IMG/VR virus record: IMGVR_UViG_3300034140_000015
Coordinates: 1-32,063 of that record
DNA length: 32,063 nucleotides
Strand: one strand, 5' to 3'
Source: a virus
Below are positions 8,420 to 15,193 of the stretch, in pieces (position 1 is the stretch's first letter; every line of letters begins with the position of its first letter). The position numbers were made by a program, and so were the translations under genes. The notes beneath the pieces are model-generated. The model was given only the letters and a program-made list of their open reading frames with translations, did not search any database and was not told where the DNA came from.

Positions 8420-9784
8420 TTAATCGAGTTTTTTAGCTGTACCGGCACCGGTATCGAGCGTAGTTAATATTTCATCCATGGTAGCTATCCTTGCCTTCGG
8501 ATCATATCCGTTATAGAGCTTTACGAACTTGAAGACGGTGTTTAGAATATTGCGATCGGCGCCCATCAGCGAGCGTGTCTTGATGTGGCTTTCGCGGATA
8601 TTGGATCCGCCGTTATTGTCGCCACCCGTGTAAGCTCCGGAAGAGCTGCCTAATCCGGTTTCAGCCGGGTTGATCAACATCGAGAATAATATCTCAGCGT
8701 TAGCTGCAGCAGCATCAGGCAAATAGGCCTCATTCTTCATTTTGTCATCAATTACCGTAATCTTGAATTCACCCATGGCTTTATTTGCGCCTTGGGTCTG
8801 GCTACGGTAAAAGGTCATGATAGCTTTTTGAGCGTTTTCTGCACCGGTTAAGCTTTCCTCCAACTCAGTATAGAAGGCATCGATAGCATCATTTTGAACA
8901 TCATCACCCAATTGCTCCCATTTCGGAAACTTCCATTCCCAATACTCCAGCGGTACCTGAATGTGATATTTCAGACTCATTTGATTTTCAAAGAGCGCTT
9001 TCTTGAATTTTGGGATGGAATTGGAAATTTCCATGTATCCATTATTGCGTGAGCTGTCCCAAAATGCCAGCGAGTAATAGTCGCGCCTGGCGTCTGGCCA
9101 GCGAAGCGGCAGCAGGTATTTATAAGATTGTTTATCTAATCTGATTTCTTCAACCTGAGCAGCAAAATGTATCGGATCGATAACCGGTATTTTCTCGCAA
9201 TCAACCTCTTTCGGGTTTTCAGCCCAGTTGGCTGAAACATAAGCGTGTTTTATTCTTCCTTTATCTGCAGGAGCAAAGCGAACTTTACTGGCTTTTTGAT
9301 AGCTAATGCTGTGCACCTTATTCTTCATGCCATCAAACAGGATTTCAGCAAAGCCCATCGAGAGAATAGAATAATCTTGAGTTTGCGCCAGGCGAACGAT
9401 GTCGTAATTGGTGCGGCTCTGGATCAGATCCCAGTCTTCAATATCGAGATACTCGCGGAGCTGCCGGTTCTGCTCGTCGAAACCTTTAAACAAGTAGGTA
9501 AAATTTTCCTGACCGTAGATCATCTTGGTGAGGTAGTGCAGGCCTGCGCGGCCGACAGTGCTTTTCTCAACCATATTTAGCACCAGGTCCGGAAAGTCAT
9601 TGTTAATTCCCCAGGGCACGAAGAAGGTTTTACCTTCCTCTTCTTTTTTAGAAGTGGAAGAATTGTGCTGCGATTTTAGCGGGGCGCCACCGGTACCAGT
9701 ACTGGTGACAAGTAGAGAGCCTCCAGTTTTAGTAACCATGGCCGGAAAGCCATTGGTGGATTTATCAATTTTTACATTACTCAC
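8420..9784 (-). CDS. Portal-like protein
   Basis: A 454-residue protein with features of Bacteroidota phage portals: a Gly/Ser-rich N-terminus followed by a PWGINNDFP segment near residue 57, a helical middle, and a C-terminal acidic/Gly-rich stretch (GGDNNGGSNIRESHIK) that precedes a long helix. It would form the dodecameric ring through which terminase packages DNA. The large terminase gene lies upstream, but the accessory block intervenes. It overlaps the previous gene's stop by four bases and is followed after one base by the DUF6712-like gene. The portal call depends on context and fold-like features; sequence similarity to classical portals is weak by eye. Confidence 0.65.
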   Translation of the reverse strand: MSNVKIDKSTNGFPAMVTKTGGSLLVTSTGTGGAPLKSQHNSSTSKKEEEGKTFFVPWGINNDFPDLVLNMVEKSTVGRAGLHYLTKMIYGQENFTYLFKGFDEQNRQLREYLDIEDWDLIQSRTNYDIVRLAQTQDYSILSMGFAEILFDGMKNKVHSISYQKASKVRFAPADKGRIKHAYVSANWAENPKEVDCEKIPVIDPIHFAAQVEEIRLDKQSYKYLLPLRWPDARRDYYSLAFWDSSRNNGYMEISNSIPKFKKALFENQMSLKYHIQVPLEYWEWKFPKWEQLGDDVQNDAIDAFYTELEESLTGAENAQKAIMTFYRSQTQGANKAMGEFKITVIDDKMKNEAYLPDAAAANAEILFSMLINPAETGLGSSSGAYTGGDNNGGSNIRESHIKTRSLMGADRNILNTVFKFVKLYNGYDPKARIATMDEILTTLDTGAGTAKKLD

Positions 9785-10050
9785 CAGTAGATCTCCTGTC
9801 CGTTAATTTTGAAAATAAGTCGTTCGTGAACTGCTATATGCCGGCCGGTCTCATGATCATATATGCCAACCATGTATTTGTACCCAGGATGATTCCTTAG
9901 GCCGTGCTTTTGCGCCCGGGCGAGCTTGAATATTTCGCCTCCGGATTTCTTATCCCGATTGCAGGTGCCGAATTCAATTGAAACGGTTTTAGGAGACTCT
10001 CCAAAAACTGCCTGATTCAAAATTTCGATTCCTTCTTTCAGCGACAACAT
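9781..10050 (-). CDS. Small protein of unknown function heading the portal module
   Basis: An 89-residue soluble protein with a basic centre (RAQKHGLRNHPGYKYM) and a beta-rich C-terminus (HIAVHERLIFKINGQEIYW). Its stop overlaps the portal-like start as ATGA, so it is co-translated with it. Its ATG is preceded at exactly 42 nt by copy B of the conserved element, making it the first gene of this module. No family is recognised. Confidence 0.5.
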   Translation of the reverse strand: MLSLKEGIEILNQAVFGESPKTVSIEFGTCNRDKKSGGEIFKLARAQKHGLRNHPGYKYMVGIYDHETGRHIAVHERLIFKINGQEIYW

Positions 10051-10092
10051 GGTGTCAATATCGGAAGGAGAGGAGGCGTGGTAAACGACAGG
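10051..10092 (-). promoter_or_regulatory. 42-nt conserved upstream element, copy B
   Basis: On the minus strand the CCTGTCGTTTA block begins at 10092 and CTTCCGATATTG ends five bases before the ATG at 10050. Length and both blocks equal copies A and D. It sits at the border between the accessory block and the portal module, so it may re-initiate late transcription downstream of that block. Confidence 0.65.
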
Positions 10093-10104
10093 TATTTAAG
10101 GCTT

Positions 10105-10124
10105 GACTAATAAGAATATTAGTC
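10105..10124. promoter_or_regulatory. Palindromic operator candidate between divergent genes
   Basis: A perfect inverted repeat, GACTAAT and ATTAGTC with a six-base spacer, lies between the minus-strand portal module and the plus-strand HTH gene. The word CTTGACTAA occurs at 10102-10110, overlapping the left arm, and again at 10142-10150, forty bases downstream. This arrangement suggests binding of a dimeric regulator, possibly the HTH protein encoded next door. Confidence 0.45.
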
Positions 10125-10155
10125 TAACATCGCCACGAAAACTTGACTAACAAAC

Positions 10156-10191
10156 AAAGTCCTTTAAATATAAAGAGATTTTGTATATTTG
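10156..10191 (+). promoter_or_regulatory. Promoter/operator of the accessory HTH gene
   Basis: The 20-mer AAAGTCCTTTAAATATAAAG at 10156-10175 is repeated exactly at 11910-11929. It is followed by TATATTTG at 10184-10191, a perfect match to the Bacteroidota minus-7 consensus TAnnTTTG. The second copy also precedes a TATATTT site. The minus-7 element ends only three bases before the ATG at 10195, so a leaderless message is possible. Confidence 0.55.
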
Positions 10192-10194
10192 AAT

Positions 10195-10503
10195 ATGACA
10201 ACGAAGGAAGCATTTGAAGAGCTGATCAGTCAGCGAGCCTGGTATAAGGATCTGGGACTATCGGAGAAAGCGGCATCATCGCTGAAGACCAATTTCAAGG
10301 CAGGAAAGGTGAGTATTGAGAAAATGGAAGAGCTGCTGGAGAAGTCCGGATTTTATTCTGTAGTGGTAGAGAAGCATTGGACAAAAACCAGATTTACGGG
10401 CACCGGTCCCATTTATTACATTGTAGATGGTATTTACCATGATGTAATTACGGAAGAGGTGATCGGAGATGAAGAGAATGGGTTTTATGAAAATAAAGAA
10501 TAA
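10195..10503 (+). CDS. Small HTH-like DNA-binding protein of accessory block
   Basis: A 102-residue protein. The helix pattern LGLSEKAASSLKTNFKAGKV then SIEKMEELLEKSGF at about residues 22-56 resembles a compact helix-turn-helix seen in small Bacteroidota phage regulators. The C-terminal half (VVEKHWTKTRF and an acidic tail) is not recognised. I take the ATG at 10195; an in-frame TTG at 10189 would fall inside the minus-7 element and is rejected. It runs opposite to the virion genes and starts a three-gene plus-strand set. It may regulate the two palindromic promoters that bracket the block. Confidence 0.5.
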   Translation: MTTKEAFEELISQRAWYKDLGLSEKAASSLKTNFKAGKVSIEKMEELLEKSGFYSVVVEKHWTKTRFTGTGPIYYIVDGIYHDVITEEVIGDEENGFYENKE

Positions 10504-10720
10504 AAAAAACTGGTATCAAATGGCTTTAGAAGCTAAAAAGGCAAAGCCAATGCCTCAGCAAGAATATTTTTACGATGAAGCCTGCTTATTAGATGAAAAG
10601 CCGTCAAAAGGCCTAAAAAAAATAATAGATGAAGCGATTGAAGCTGGGAAAATAAAAGAAAAAATATTCATTACTGAGATTATTGATATCGATCACGAAG
10701 AAGTAACACCTAACAATTAA
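10487..10720 (+). CDS. Small protein of unknown function, accessory block
   Basis: A 77-residue, Lys/Glu-rich protein if started at 10487 (MKIKNKKNWYQ); ATG codons at 10469 and 10478 are in frame and would add a few residues. All starts overlap the end of the HTH gene. The sequence is mainly helical with an acidic C-terminus (EIIDIDHEEVTPNN). The stop is one base before the next ATG, so these two are probably coupled. No family is recognised; an antitoxin-like or other small accessory role cannot be shown. Confidence 0.45.
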   Translation: MKIKNKKNWYQMALEAKKAKPMPQQEYFYDEACLLDEKPSKGLKKIIDEAIEAGKIKEKIFITEIIDIDHEEVTPNN

Positions 10721-10721
10721 A

Positions 10722-10994
10722 ATGAGATTTGAAGAATTTACATCAAGAGTAAGACAGTATACTAGTCTACAAGACTTCACCGAAAACCAACATTTATTAG
10801 AAGGAGTTGACAACGCTTATTACGACGCATACTTACACTGCCTGGTTTCAGGGTCTTCTATAAAACCCGCGTTTAAAGCGTTAGATACGCTAATCAGGAT
10901 ATCAGGCCAAGTTGCGCTGTCTCCGGAACACGTTTTAGATTTACTTCCTGATTTTAGGGAATTGATAGGAATTTTTGACGCGAGGCTTAAGTAG
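10722..10994 (+). CDS. Small helical protein of unknown function, accessory block
   Basis: A 90-residue, apparently helical soluble protein (MRFEEFTSRVRQYTSLQDF to IGIFDARLK). It starts one base after the previous stop and is followed closely by a hairpin plus T-run at 11010-11040, marking the end of the plus-strand accessory unit. No motif or family is recognised. Confidence 0.45.
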   Translation: MRFEEFTSRVRQYTSLQDFTENQHLLEGVDNAYYDAYLHCLVSGSSIKPAFKALDTLIRISGQVALSPEHVLDLLPDFRELIGIFDARLK

Positions 10995-11207
10995 CCCCAT
11001 TCTTTTGTTACTTTTCTTTTGTTGGCAAAGAAAAGTTTTTACGCGGCTAACGACCTCCTTCAGGGCGTTAGCCGATTTTCATGCCTGTGCCGCCCAAGTG
11101 TCTAATCCCGGCGGCGGCATGGTGCATTTTCAGGGGTTTTCTTTAAAGCCTAAACCATCTCAAAAGCACTTCTTCAAAATGCAGCATAAAGGCGTCACTA
11201 TAGTTTT
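10995..11207. repeat. Host-type intergenic repeat block with two hairpins
   Basis: This gene-free stretch begins with CATTCTTTTGTTACTTTTC, a sequence I recall as a recurrent intergenic element in Sphingobacteriaceae genomes. An inverted repeat, ACTTTTCTTT and AAAGAAAAGT (11010-11019 and 11027-11036), is followed by a second, CGGCTAACG and CGTTAGCCG (11044-11052 and 11066-11074), and then GC-rich sequence. It suggests that this block was acquired from, or shared with, a host chromosome. A plus-strand open frame here is considered spurious. Confidence 0.5.
11010..11040 (+). terminator. Terminator of accessory plus-strand unit
   Basis: A perfect ten-base-pair stem (ACTTTTCTTT with AAAGAAAAGT) with a seven-base loop is followed by a run of T. 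It lies 15 bases after the stop of the last plus-strand accessory gene. Confidence 0.6.
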
Positions 11208-11336
11208 TTAATTATCGTACACGTTCAAGAAATTTTCCATTTCTACAACGGCTCTGTCTGGGTTGTTCAGGATCATATCTTCCGCAAAACCATCAAAATA
11301 TAAGTCATCAATAAATTCTATAAATAATTCGTACAT
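11208..11336 (-). CDS. 42-aa acidic microprotein, accessory block
   Basis: A frame of 42 codons, MYELFIEFIDDLYFDGFAED then MILNNPDRAVVEMENFLNVYDN, rich in acidic and aromatic residues. It is supported by a 19-nt leader (TAACATTTTAAAAGGTAAA) nearly identical to the leader of the next gene upstream (one difference, R at one site), which includes an AAGG purine stretch. It is separated from that gene by a terminator at 11365-11399. Function is unknown; acidic microproteins of phages sometimes inhibit host enzymes or defence, but nothing here shows that. Confidence 0.5.
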   Translation of the reverse strand: MYELFIEFIDDLYFDGFAEDMILNNPDRAVVEMENFLNVYDN

Positions 11337-11364
11337 TGCTTTACCTTTTAAAATGTTAAGAATA

Positions 11365-11399
11365 AAAAGCCCCTTGTACCGCAAATACTTGGGGCTTTT
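11365..11399 (-). terminator. Intrinsic terminator after the 149-aa gene
   Basis: AAAAGCCCC (11365-11373) pairs with GGGGCTTTT (11391-11399), and on the minus strand the stem is followed by a T-run. It lies just downstream of the gene ending at 11407. Confidence 0.75.
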
Positions 11400-11406
11400 G
11401 CTTTAA

Positions 11407-11856
11407 TTAGACAGGAATAACTATTTGAGCCTCAATTTCTCCCAAACGTTCCAAAAACTTAACTTTTAGAAAGCTTACAACCTGCTCAATAATAGCAGGG
11501 TTTTTTGTGCTCCATTCGTTACGGTTATCATCTTTAATCGTAATAATGCAACCCTGATAATAATTTTTATCATCTAAATCCTCAGTTCGTTGGGTAACTT
11601 CAAAACCTTTTAATTGGTCAATACTCAATTCTAGCCTGTCACGGTGTCTTTTTTTCAGGTGCAGATCTTCAACCAATTTCAACGTTTCATCCAAATTTAA
11701 AACGGGCTTTTTTTGCGGCTCTGTAACCTCTTGAAAATCCGTTTCAACTGTTTCTGTGTTGTGGTCTGAACTAATTACCTGTAGGCCCATTACTTGTGCC
11801 TCAATTGGCTTTTCTGCTACTGTAGCAGGTGCCGAGTTTCTGTTTTTTCTATTCAT
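11407..11856 (-). CDS. Accessory protein of unknown function, 149 aa
   Basis: A 149-residue protein with a low-complexity, Glu/Thr/Gln-rich N-terminal 55 residues and a more structured C-terminal half (LNLDETLKLVEDLHLKKRHRDRL; YYQGCIITIKDD). It has its own promoter-like site (TATATTTA at 11898-11905), a palindromic operator candidate upstream and a terminator downstream, so it is an independent unit within the accessory block. I recall related proteins scattered in Bacteroidota genomes and mobile elements, but cannot name a function. Confidence 0.55.
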   Translation of the reverse strand: MNRKNRNSAPATVAEKPIEAQVMGLQVISSDHNTETVETDFQEVTEPQKKPVLNLDETLKLVEDLHLKKRHRDRLELSIDQLKGFEVTQRTEDLDDKNYYQGCIITIKDDNRNEWSTKNPAIIEQVVSFLKVKFLERLGEIEAQIVIPV

Positions 11857-11897
11857 TTTACCTTCTAAAATGTTAGTGCTTTATTGCCTAACTCCTA

Positions 11898-11934
11898 TAA
11901 ATATACAAAAAAGTCCTTTAAATATAAAGGACTT
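11898..11934 (-). promoter_or_regulatory. Promoter/operator of the 149-aa gene
   Basis: AAGTCCTTT and AAAGGACTT form a perfect inverted repeat (11911-11934) with a six-base centre. On the minus strand it is followed after five bases by TATATTTA (11905-11898), a minus-7-like element. The same 20-mer sits before the HTH gene at 10156, so one regulator probably controls both. A protein bound there would compete with polymerase. Confidence 0.55.
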
Positions 11935-11940
11935 TTTGAA

Positions 11941-12234
11941 ATAAAAGCGTAATTAATTTTTGTCTCAGATTTTTCCCAATATTTCCCAAAAAAACCACTC
12001 TAAATCACTCATTACCAACGATAAAAACGGCTGTATAATTCAATACAGGCCGTTTTTTGTCTCACACGAGCCCCGCATTCCCTATCCGCTGAGGGCAATT
12101 GCCCTCCTTGAATCAACCGGAATATGATAGGGCATAAGCGCTAACAAAGTGCGTTTAAATGCGATAGGGGCACATTGTAGGTGTGCCCCTTGTGTGGGGT
12201 AAGCTAGGCCCCTTGTGGTGGTGGTTGGTGCCCC
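11941..12234. other. Gene-free palindrome-rich gap after terL
   Basis: No convincing gene is seen. The gap holds a terminator-like hairpin (12024-12056), a perfect 16-bp palindrome GAGGGCAATTGCCCTC (12091-12106), a hairpin GGGGCACA/TGTGCCCC (12167-12189), and the ten-mer GCCCCTTGTG twice (12185-12194, 12208-12217), with a partial third match at 12229. It directly follows the large terminase gene. A packaging site or terminator cluster is possible but unproven. Confidence 0.45.
12024..12058. terminator. Bidirectional intrinsic terminator
   Basis: AAAACGGCTGTAT pairs with ATACAGGCCGTTTT (one bulged G), flanked by A and T runs on the two sides, so it can act in either direction. It separates the accessory block from the terminase genes. 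Confidence 0.6.
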
Positions 12235-13803
12235 TTAGCGTCGGGATCCCAGGCGAGGTGCGGCCATAGATGTGCCCTTGCTCATCTGCTTGTAGTACTT
12301 GCCAAAGATTAAGTTATCATGCGCATCGGAGAAGTGGGTAGTGGTACGCTGATCGATCTCGTGGTACTGCTCGTCAGTCTTATCCTTCTCGAATCCATTC
12401 TTACCTTGCTTAACGCCTGCATTCTCCATAGATATGATCAGCCATTTGCAGTTGTGCTTATGATACTCAACGGTAGGCACACCCGGAGCAATGCCCCTGT
12501 GTACCTTACCAAAGAAATCATAACGCTCCTGGTATGCAGGAACCTTACCAAGGTATACAGATGTAACCTCCCAGCCTCGAGAGCGCAAAGTCTTCATCCA
12601 TATATCGAAGTATGTTTCGGTGGTACGTCCATCAGTACCAATGGCTGTACTGTCATAGTAGTAGTAGACGTGCTTAGTTGGGTGCCACCGGTAGTAATCA
12701 CACCAGGCAATTGCCACATCTTCCGTCTGTTTCTTCTCATCATAGGATATCGAAGATAGTACCAGGTAACGGTTAATGTCCAGCTGCTCCTGTCCGGTTA
12801 CTACACCATTGAACCAGGAACCATAATCGACGGATATCTCCATCGATGCGTTGGGATCCTGCCCCATATTAGCAAAGCTCTTAAAGTCTTGCCGGCAGTC
12901 AAGGTTAGTGAAGTTGTCAACCTGGTAGTTCTCGCCGATCAGCGACTCAAGGTGACTATCGTTATAATCATTATAGCAATGCCTTCTGCTGTCGAAGAAA
13001 GGATAGAAACCGCCTTCAATCCCTTTAGGCCTGAGGTTCTCGATCTCGATATCATACTCTGCAGGCGACATCATTCGCTTTTGCTCAGAGAAATAATCAG
13101 TAGGAAGGTTGAACGAATTAACCCGGGACGGCGCTTCCAGGAATAAATACTTTTTCGGGTCCTTACGGGCCAACTCCTGCCACTCATAAATCCATTCACC
13201 GGCACGAGTCCGGGGAGTTGAGGTGAAGAAAGAGAGCTGGCCATAGGTAGGATGGTTTCCTGATTTACCGAAGCGGTGCCACTGTCCGCGAAGTGTGGCC
13301 ATTGTTTCTTTTTTAATTTTGATTGGATCCAACAACAACGCTTCTTCGCCAATGCCTGAGCAATAGTTAGGTCCCCGGGTGCTGCTCTTTTGTGAAAGTA
13401 AGTCGTAAACGGTACCGTTGTAAAAGAAGAATGCTCGCTTCGGATCCATTGGCGGATCATAAGGAGCTGGCCAGTTTCTTTTCTTTTCCGGGTACCTACC
13501 AAAAGTATAATGAACATCTCTCTTCAGTCCTAAAAAATCTAATCCCTGAATGGTTGAGGGAAGTGTATTGGTAAGGGCAAACTGAAAGCTTTCATTAAGA
13601 ATGAAGTTTTTACTCCTGGGCATATCATGCAGCACGTTGTTAATCTTTAATGCCATGGCCACGGACTTACCGGCACCACGACCAGCGCGAACCATAAGAA
13701 AGCGCTGATAGGCGAGAGCGATATAAAGCTGGAGAAGATTAAGGGTTACTTTCCTTGTTTCCTGCCCCTTCAGATTCATCGGGGAGTTCGGTATAGTCAG
13801 CAT
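12235..13803 (-). CDS. terL: Terminase large subunit
   Basis: A 522-residue packaging motor. The N-terminal ATPase shows a Walker A, GRGAGKS, at 41-47, a Walker B-like segment YCSGIGEEALLLD ending near 159, and a coupling motif FTSTPRT at 193-199. The C-terminal RNase H-like nuclease shows acidic residues in expected places: Asp326 in ISVDYGS, Asp384 in YYYYDSTA, and Asp493 in FSDAHD. It would cut and translocate DNA into the prohead through the portal. The start at 13803 overlaps the small subunit by 65 bases; an in-frame ATG nine codons in reduces the overlap. The stop is followed by the palindrome-rich gap. Confidence 0.88.
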   Translation of the reverse strand: MLTIPNSPMNLKGQETRKVTLNLLQLYIALAYQRFLMVRAGRGAGKSVAMALKINNVLHDMPRSKNFILNESFQFALTNTLPSTIQGLDFLGLKRDVHYTFGRYPEKKRNWPAPYDPPMDPKRAFFFYNGTVYDLLSQKSSTRGPNYCSGIGEEALLLDPIKIKKETMATLRGQWHRFGKSGNHPTYGQLSFFTSTPRTRAGEWIYEWQELARKDPKKYLFLEAPSRVNSFNLPTDYFSEQKRMMSPAEYDIEIENLRPKGIEGGFYPFFDSRRHCYNDYNDSHLESLIGENYQVDNFTNLDCRQDFKSFANMGQDPNASMEISVDYGSWFNGVVTGQEQLDINRYLVLSSISYDEKKQTEDVAIAWCDYYRWHPTKHVYYYYDSTAIGTDGRTTETYFDIWMKTLRSRGWEVTSVYLGKVPAYQERYDFFGKVHRGIAPGVPTVEYHKHNCKWLIISMENAGVKQGKNGFEKDKTDEQYHEIDQRTTTHFSDAHDNLIFGKYYKQMSKGTSMAAPRLGSRR

Positions 13804-14338
13804 CTTGAATAGGTAGATTGTTAAGGAAATCAGCGAAGTTGATATTACCGGTGCCCATCATCTTATTCATGGCCAGTAAGCTTTGCTGATCAAGGTTCAG
13901 GATATAGGTGTGAGGCTCCATTTCTTTCATAGCCTCTTCCATCGGGTTCTGTACATTCCAGGCCTTACCAAGCTTGTCTGCAGTAATAGCCATGATGCCA
14001 GGTTTACGCATTTGGCGAGCCATATTGATAGCCTCGAGGTAAACCTCTGTCATCAGGAACCGGACAGAGTTGATGGACATTTTAGCGGCGTCACCAAAAA
14101 GACTTACAGCAGTGGCAAAGTCGCGGTAGGCCTGGGGTCTGCTGATGTTGTGCACCTTCATAAGCTTGGCAACCGAATCTGTCCTGGACTTAGTATCGCG
14201 ATAGAAATTATAAATGTCTATGTACCGCTTGGCCAGGATCTTCTCGTGATCGGTTAAGTCGTTGTGTTCACCATTGATATCTTCCAGATAAGCAAGGATC
14301 CTGTCGTAGGTGGTTTGATCATCCAGAAGTTTGCTCAT
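13739..14338 (-). CDS. Probable terminase small subunit
   Basis: A 199-residue helical protein immediately before terL. An HTH-like segment, SVAKLMKVHNISRPQAYRDF at about residues 55-74, would suit recognition of a packaging site, and the central helices (AKMSINSVRFLMTEVY) could oligomerise. Its start overlaps the upstream stop by four bases, and its end overlaps terL. Assignment relies on HTH, length and position; sequence similarity to classical TerS proteins is not evident by eye. Confidence 0.65.
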   Translation of the reverse strand: MSKLLDDQTTYDRILAYLEDINGEHNDLTDHEKILAKRYIDIYNFYRDTKSRTDSVAKLMKVHNISRPQAYRDFATAVSLFGDAAKMSINSVRFLMTEVYLEAINMARQMRKPGIMAITADKLGKAWNVQNPMEEAMKEMEPHTYILNLDQQSLLAMNKMMGTGNINFADFLNNLPIQDADYTELPDESEGAGNKESNP

Positions 14339-14616
14339 GAGCGGACACCTCCAAGCGCTGCAGCTTCAGCAATTTTTAATTCGATAGCCTGAGCAGGAGA
14401 GGAGAGCTGATCAGAGAGCCTGATCACATTGTCGTTGAACTTTGCTTTGCGCAAAAGTTTCCCCTTCAGGAAGGCTTTGCCGTAAAGTGTCGTCGGGTCT
14501 AGGATCTCCAGCACCTCAACTTCTACAATAATTGAAATCTCTTCAGCGGATAAATATTTATAAGCAAAACTTTGAATCTCTTCGCAGGCCTGCACGGCGT
14601 TATGAGCTACTTCCAT
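14335..14616 (-). CDS. Small phage protein before terS, unknown
   Basis: A 93-residue protein started at the ATG at 14616 (MEVAHNAVQACEEIQSFAYK). A longer frame to 14769 runs over the PLD-like gene in another phase and is rejected. The sequence is helical and acidic at its centre (SAEEISIIVEVEVLEILDP). It overlaps the PLD-like gene by 17 bases and the next gene by four (ATGA), so it belongs to the packaging operon. No family is recognised. Confidence 0.55.
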   Translation of the reverse strand: MEVAHNAVQACEEIQSFAYKYLSAEEISIIVEVEVLEILDPTTLYGKAFLKGKLLRKAKFNDNVIRLSDQLSSPAQAIELKIAEAAALGGVRS

Positions 14617-15193
14617 CGACGATCGTTTTAATCCAGTTAAATGAAAAGTCTGCTGATTCCCGGGAGCAGATGATAACCCCGGCTTCTTTGCGCGGATTCT
14701 TAGTGAAGTTGGCAGAGCCAACAACCAGGAAAGAAATGTCCGGAGAAACAATGGAAAGAACTTTTGCATGGCAATGCGTAAGTTTTAGGTTTTTAAGCGT
14801 AGCGATAGCTTGCTGGTAGATGTGAGGCTTCCGGTTTCGGATGCCTACATCGAGCACGGCATAGAGATCAATGATTTGCCCCTGCTGTACCCATTCATTC
14901 ATTCGAGTGATGCCAATTTCAGAAATAGACCAGGTAGTGAAGCCGACCAGAGCCGGTCCAGATATCTGAAGCAAATACTCCATCAGTTCATAGTTACTCC
15001 AGCTGCCATCAGAAAAAAATAGCCGGTTATCTCCGGACTTCATCTTGGGAATAAATTCTTCTATAGACTTAAAAGATTCTAAACGGGCGCCATTAAAGAC
15101 TCCAGGTATATCGAAGCTGGCAGTCATTACTACATCAACTACTTCTCCAGGCTTAGAAAGCTGATCGATATCGGAGTTGAAAAATAAACTCAT
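14600..15193 (-). CDS. Phospholipase D-like domain protein
   Basis: A 197-residue protein with one PLD/HKD-like half: His142-Ala-Lys144 in THCHAKVLS, then GSANFT at 159-164 and a Glu170 as in PLDc_2 nucleases. The Asp expected five residues after the lysine is replaced by Val149, so activity may be altered. PLD-fold proteins in phages can be DNA or RNA endonucleases, often working as dimers to make a complete site. It sits just before the terminase genes, so a role in DNA end processing or packaging is a possibility. It overlaps its neighbours by four and 17 bases. Confidence 0.65.
   Translation of the reverse strand: MSLFFNSDIDQLSKPGEVVDVVMTASFDIPGVFNGARLESFKSIEEFIPKMKSGDNRLFFSDGSWSNYELMEYLLQISGPALVGFTTWSISEIGITRMNEWVQQGQIIDLYAVLDVGIRNRKPHIYQQAIATLKNLKLTHCHAKVLSIVSPDISFLVVGSANFTKNPRKEAGVIICSRESADFSFNWIKTIVDGSSS

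Noticed and set aside
10975-11211. Plus-strand 78-aa frame
   Set aside because: It translates the host-type repeat and terminator hairpins; similar frames are recurrent repeat artefacts.
13071-13517. Minus-strand 148-aa frame inside terL
   Set aside because: It is a shadow of the large terminase gene in another phase.
14617-14769. Upstream extension of the 93-aa gene
   Set aside because: The extension lies inside the PLD-like gene, has shadow-like composition, and a good ATG follows at 14616.
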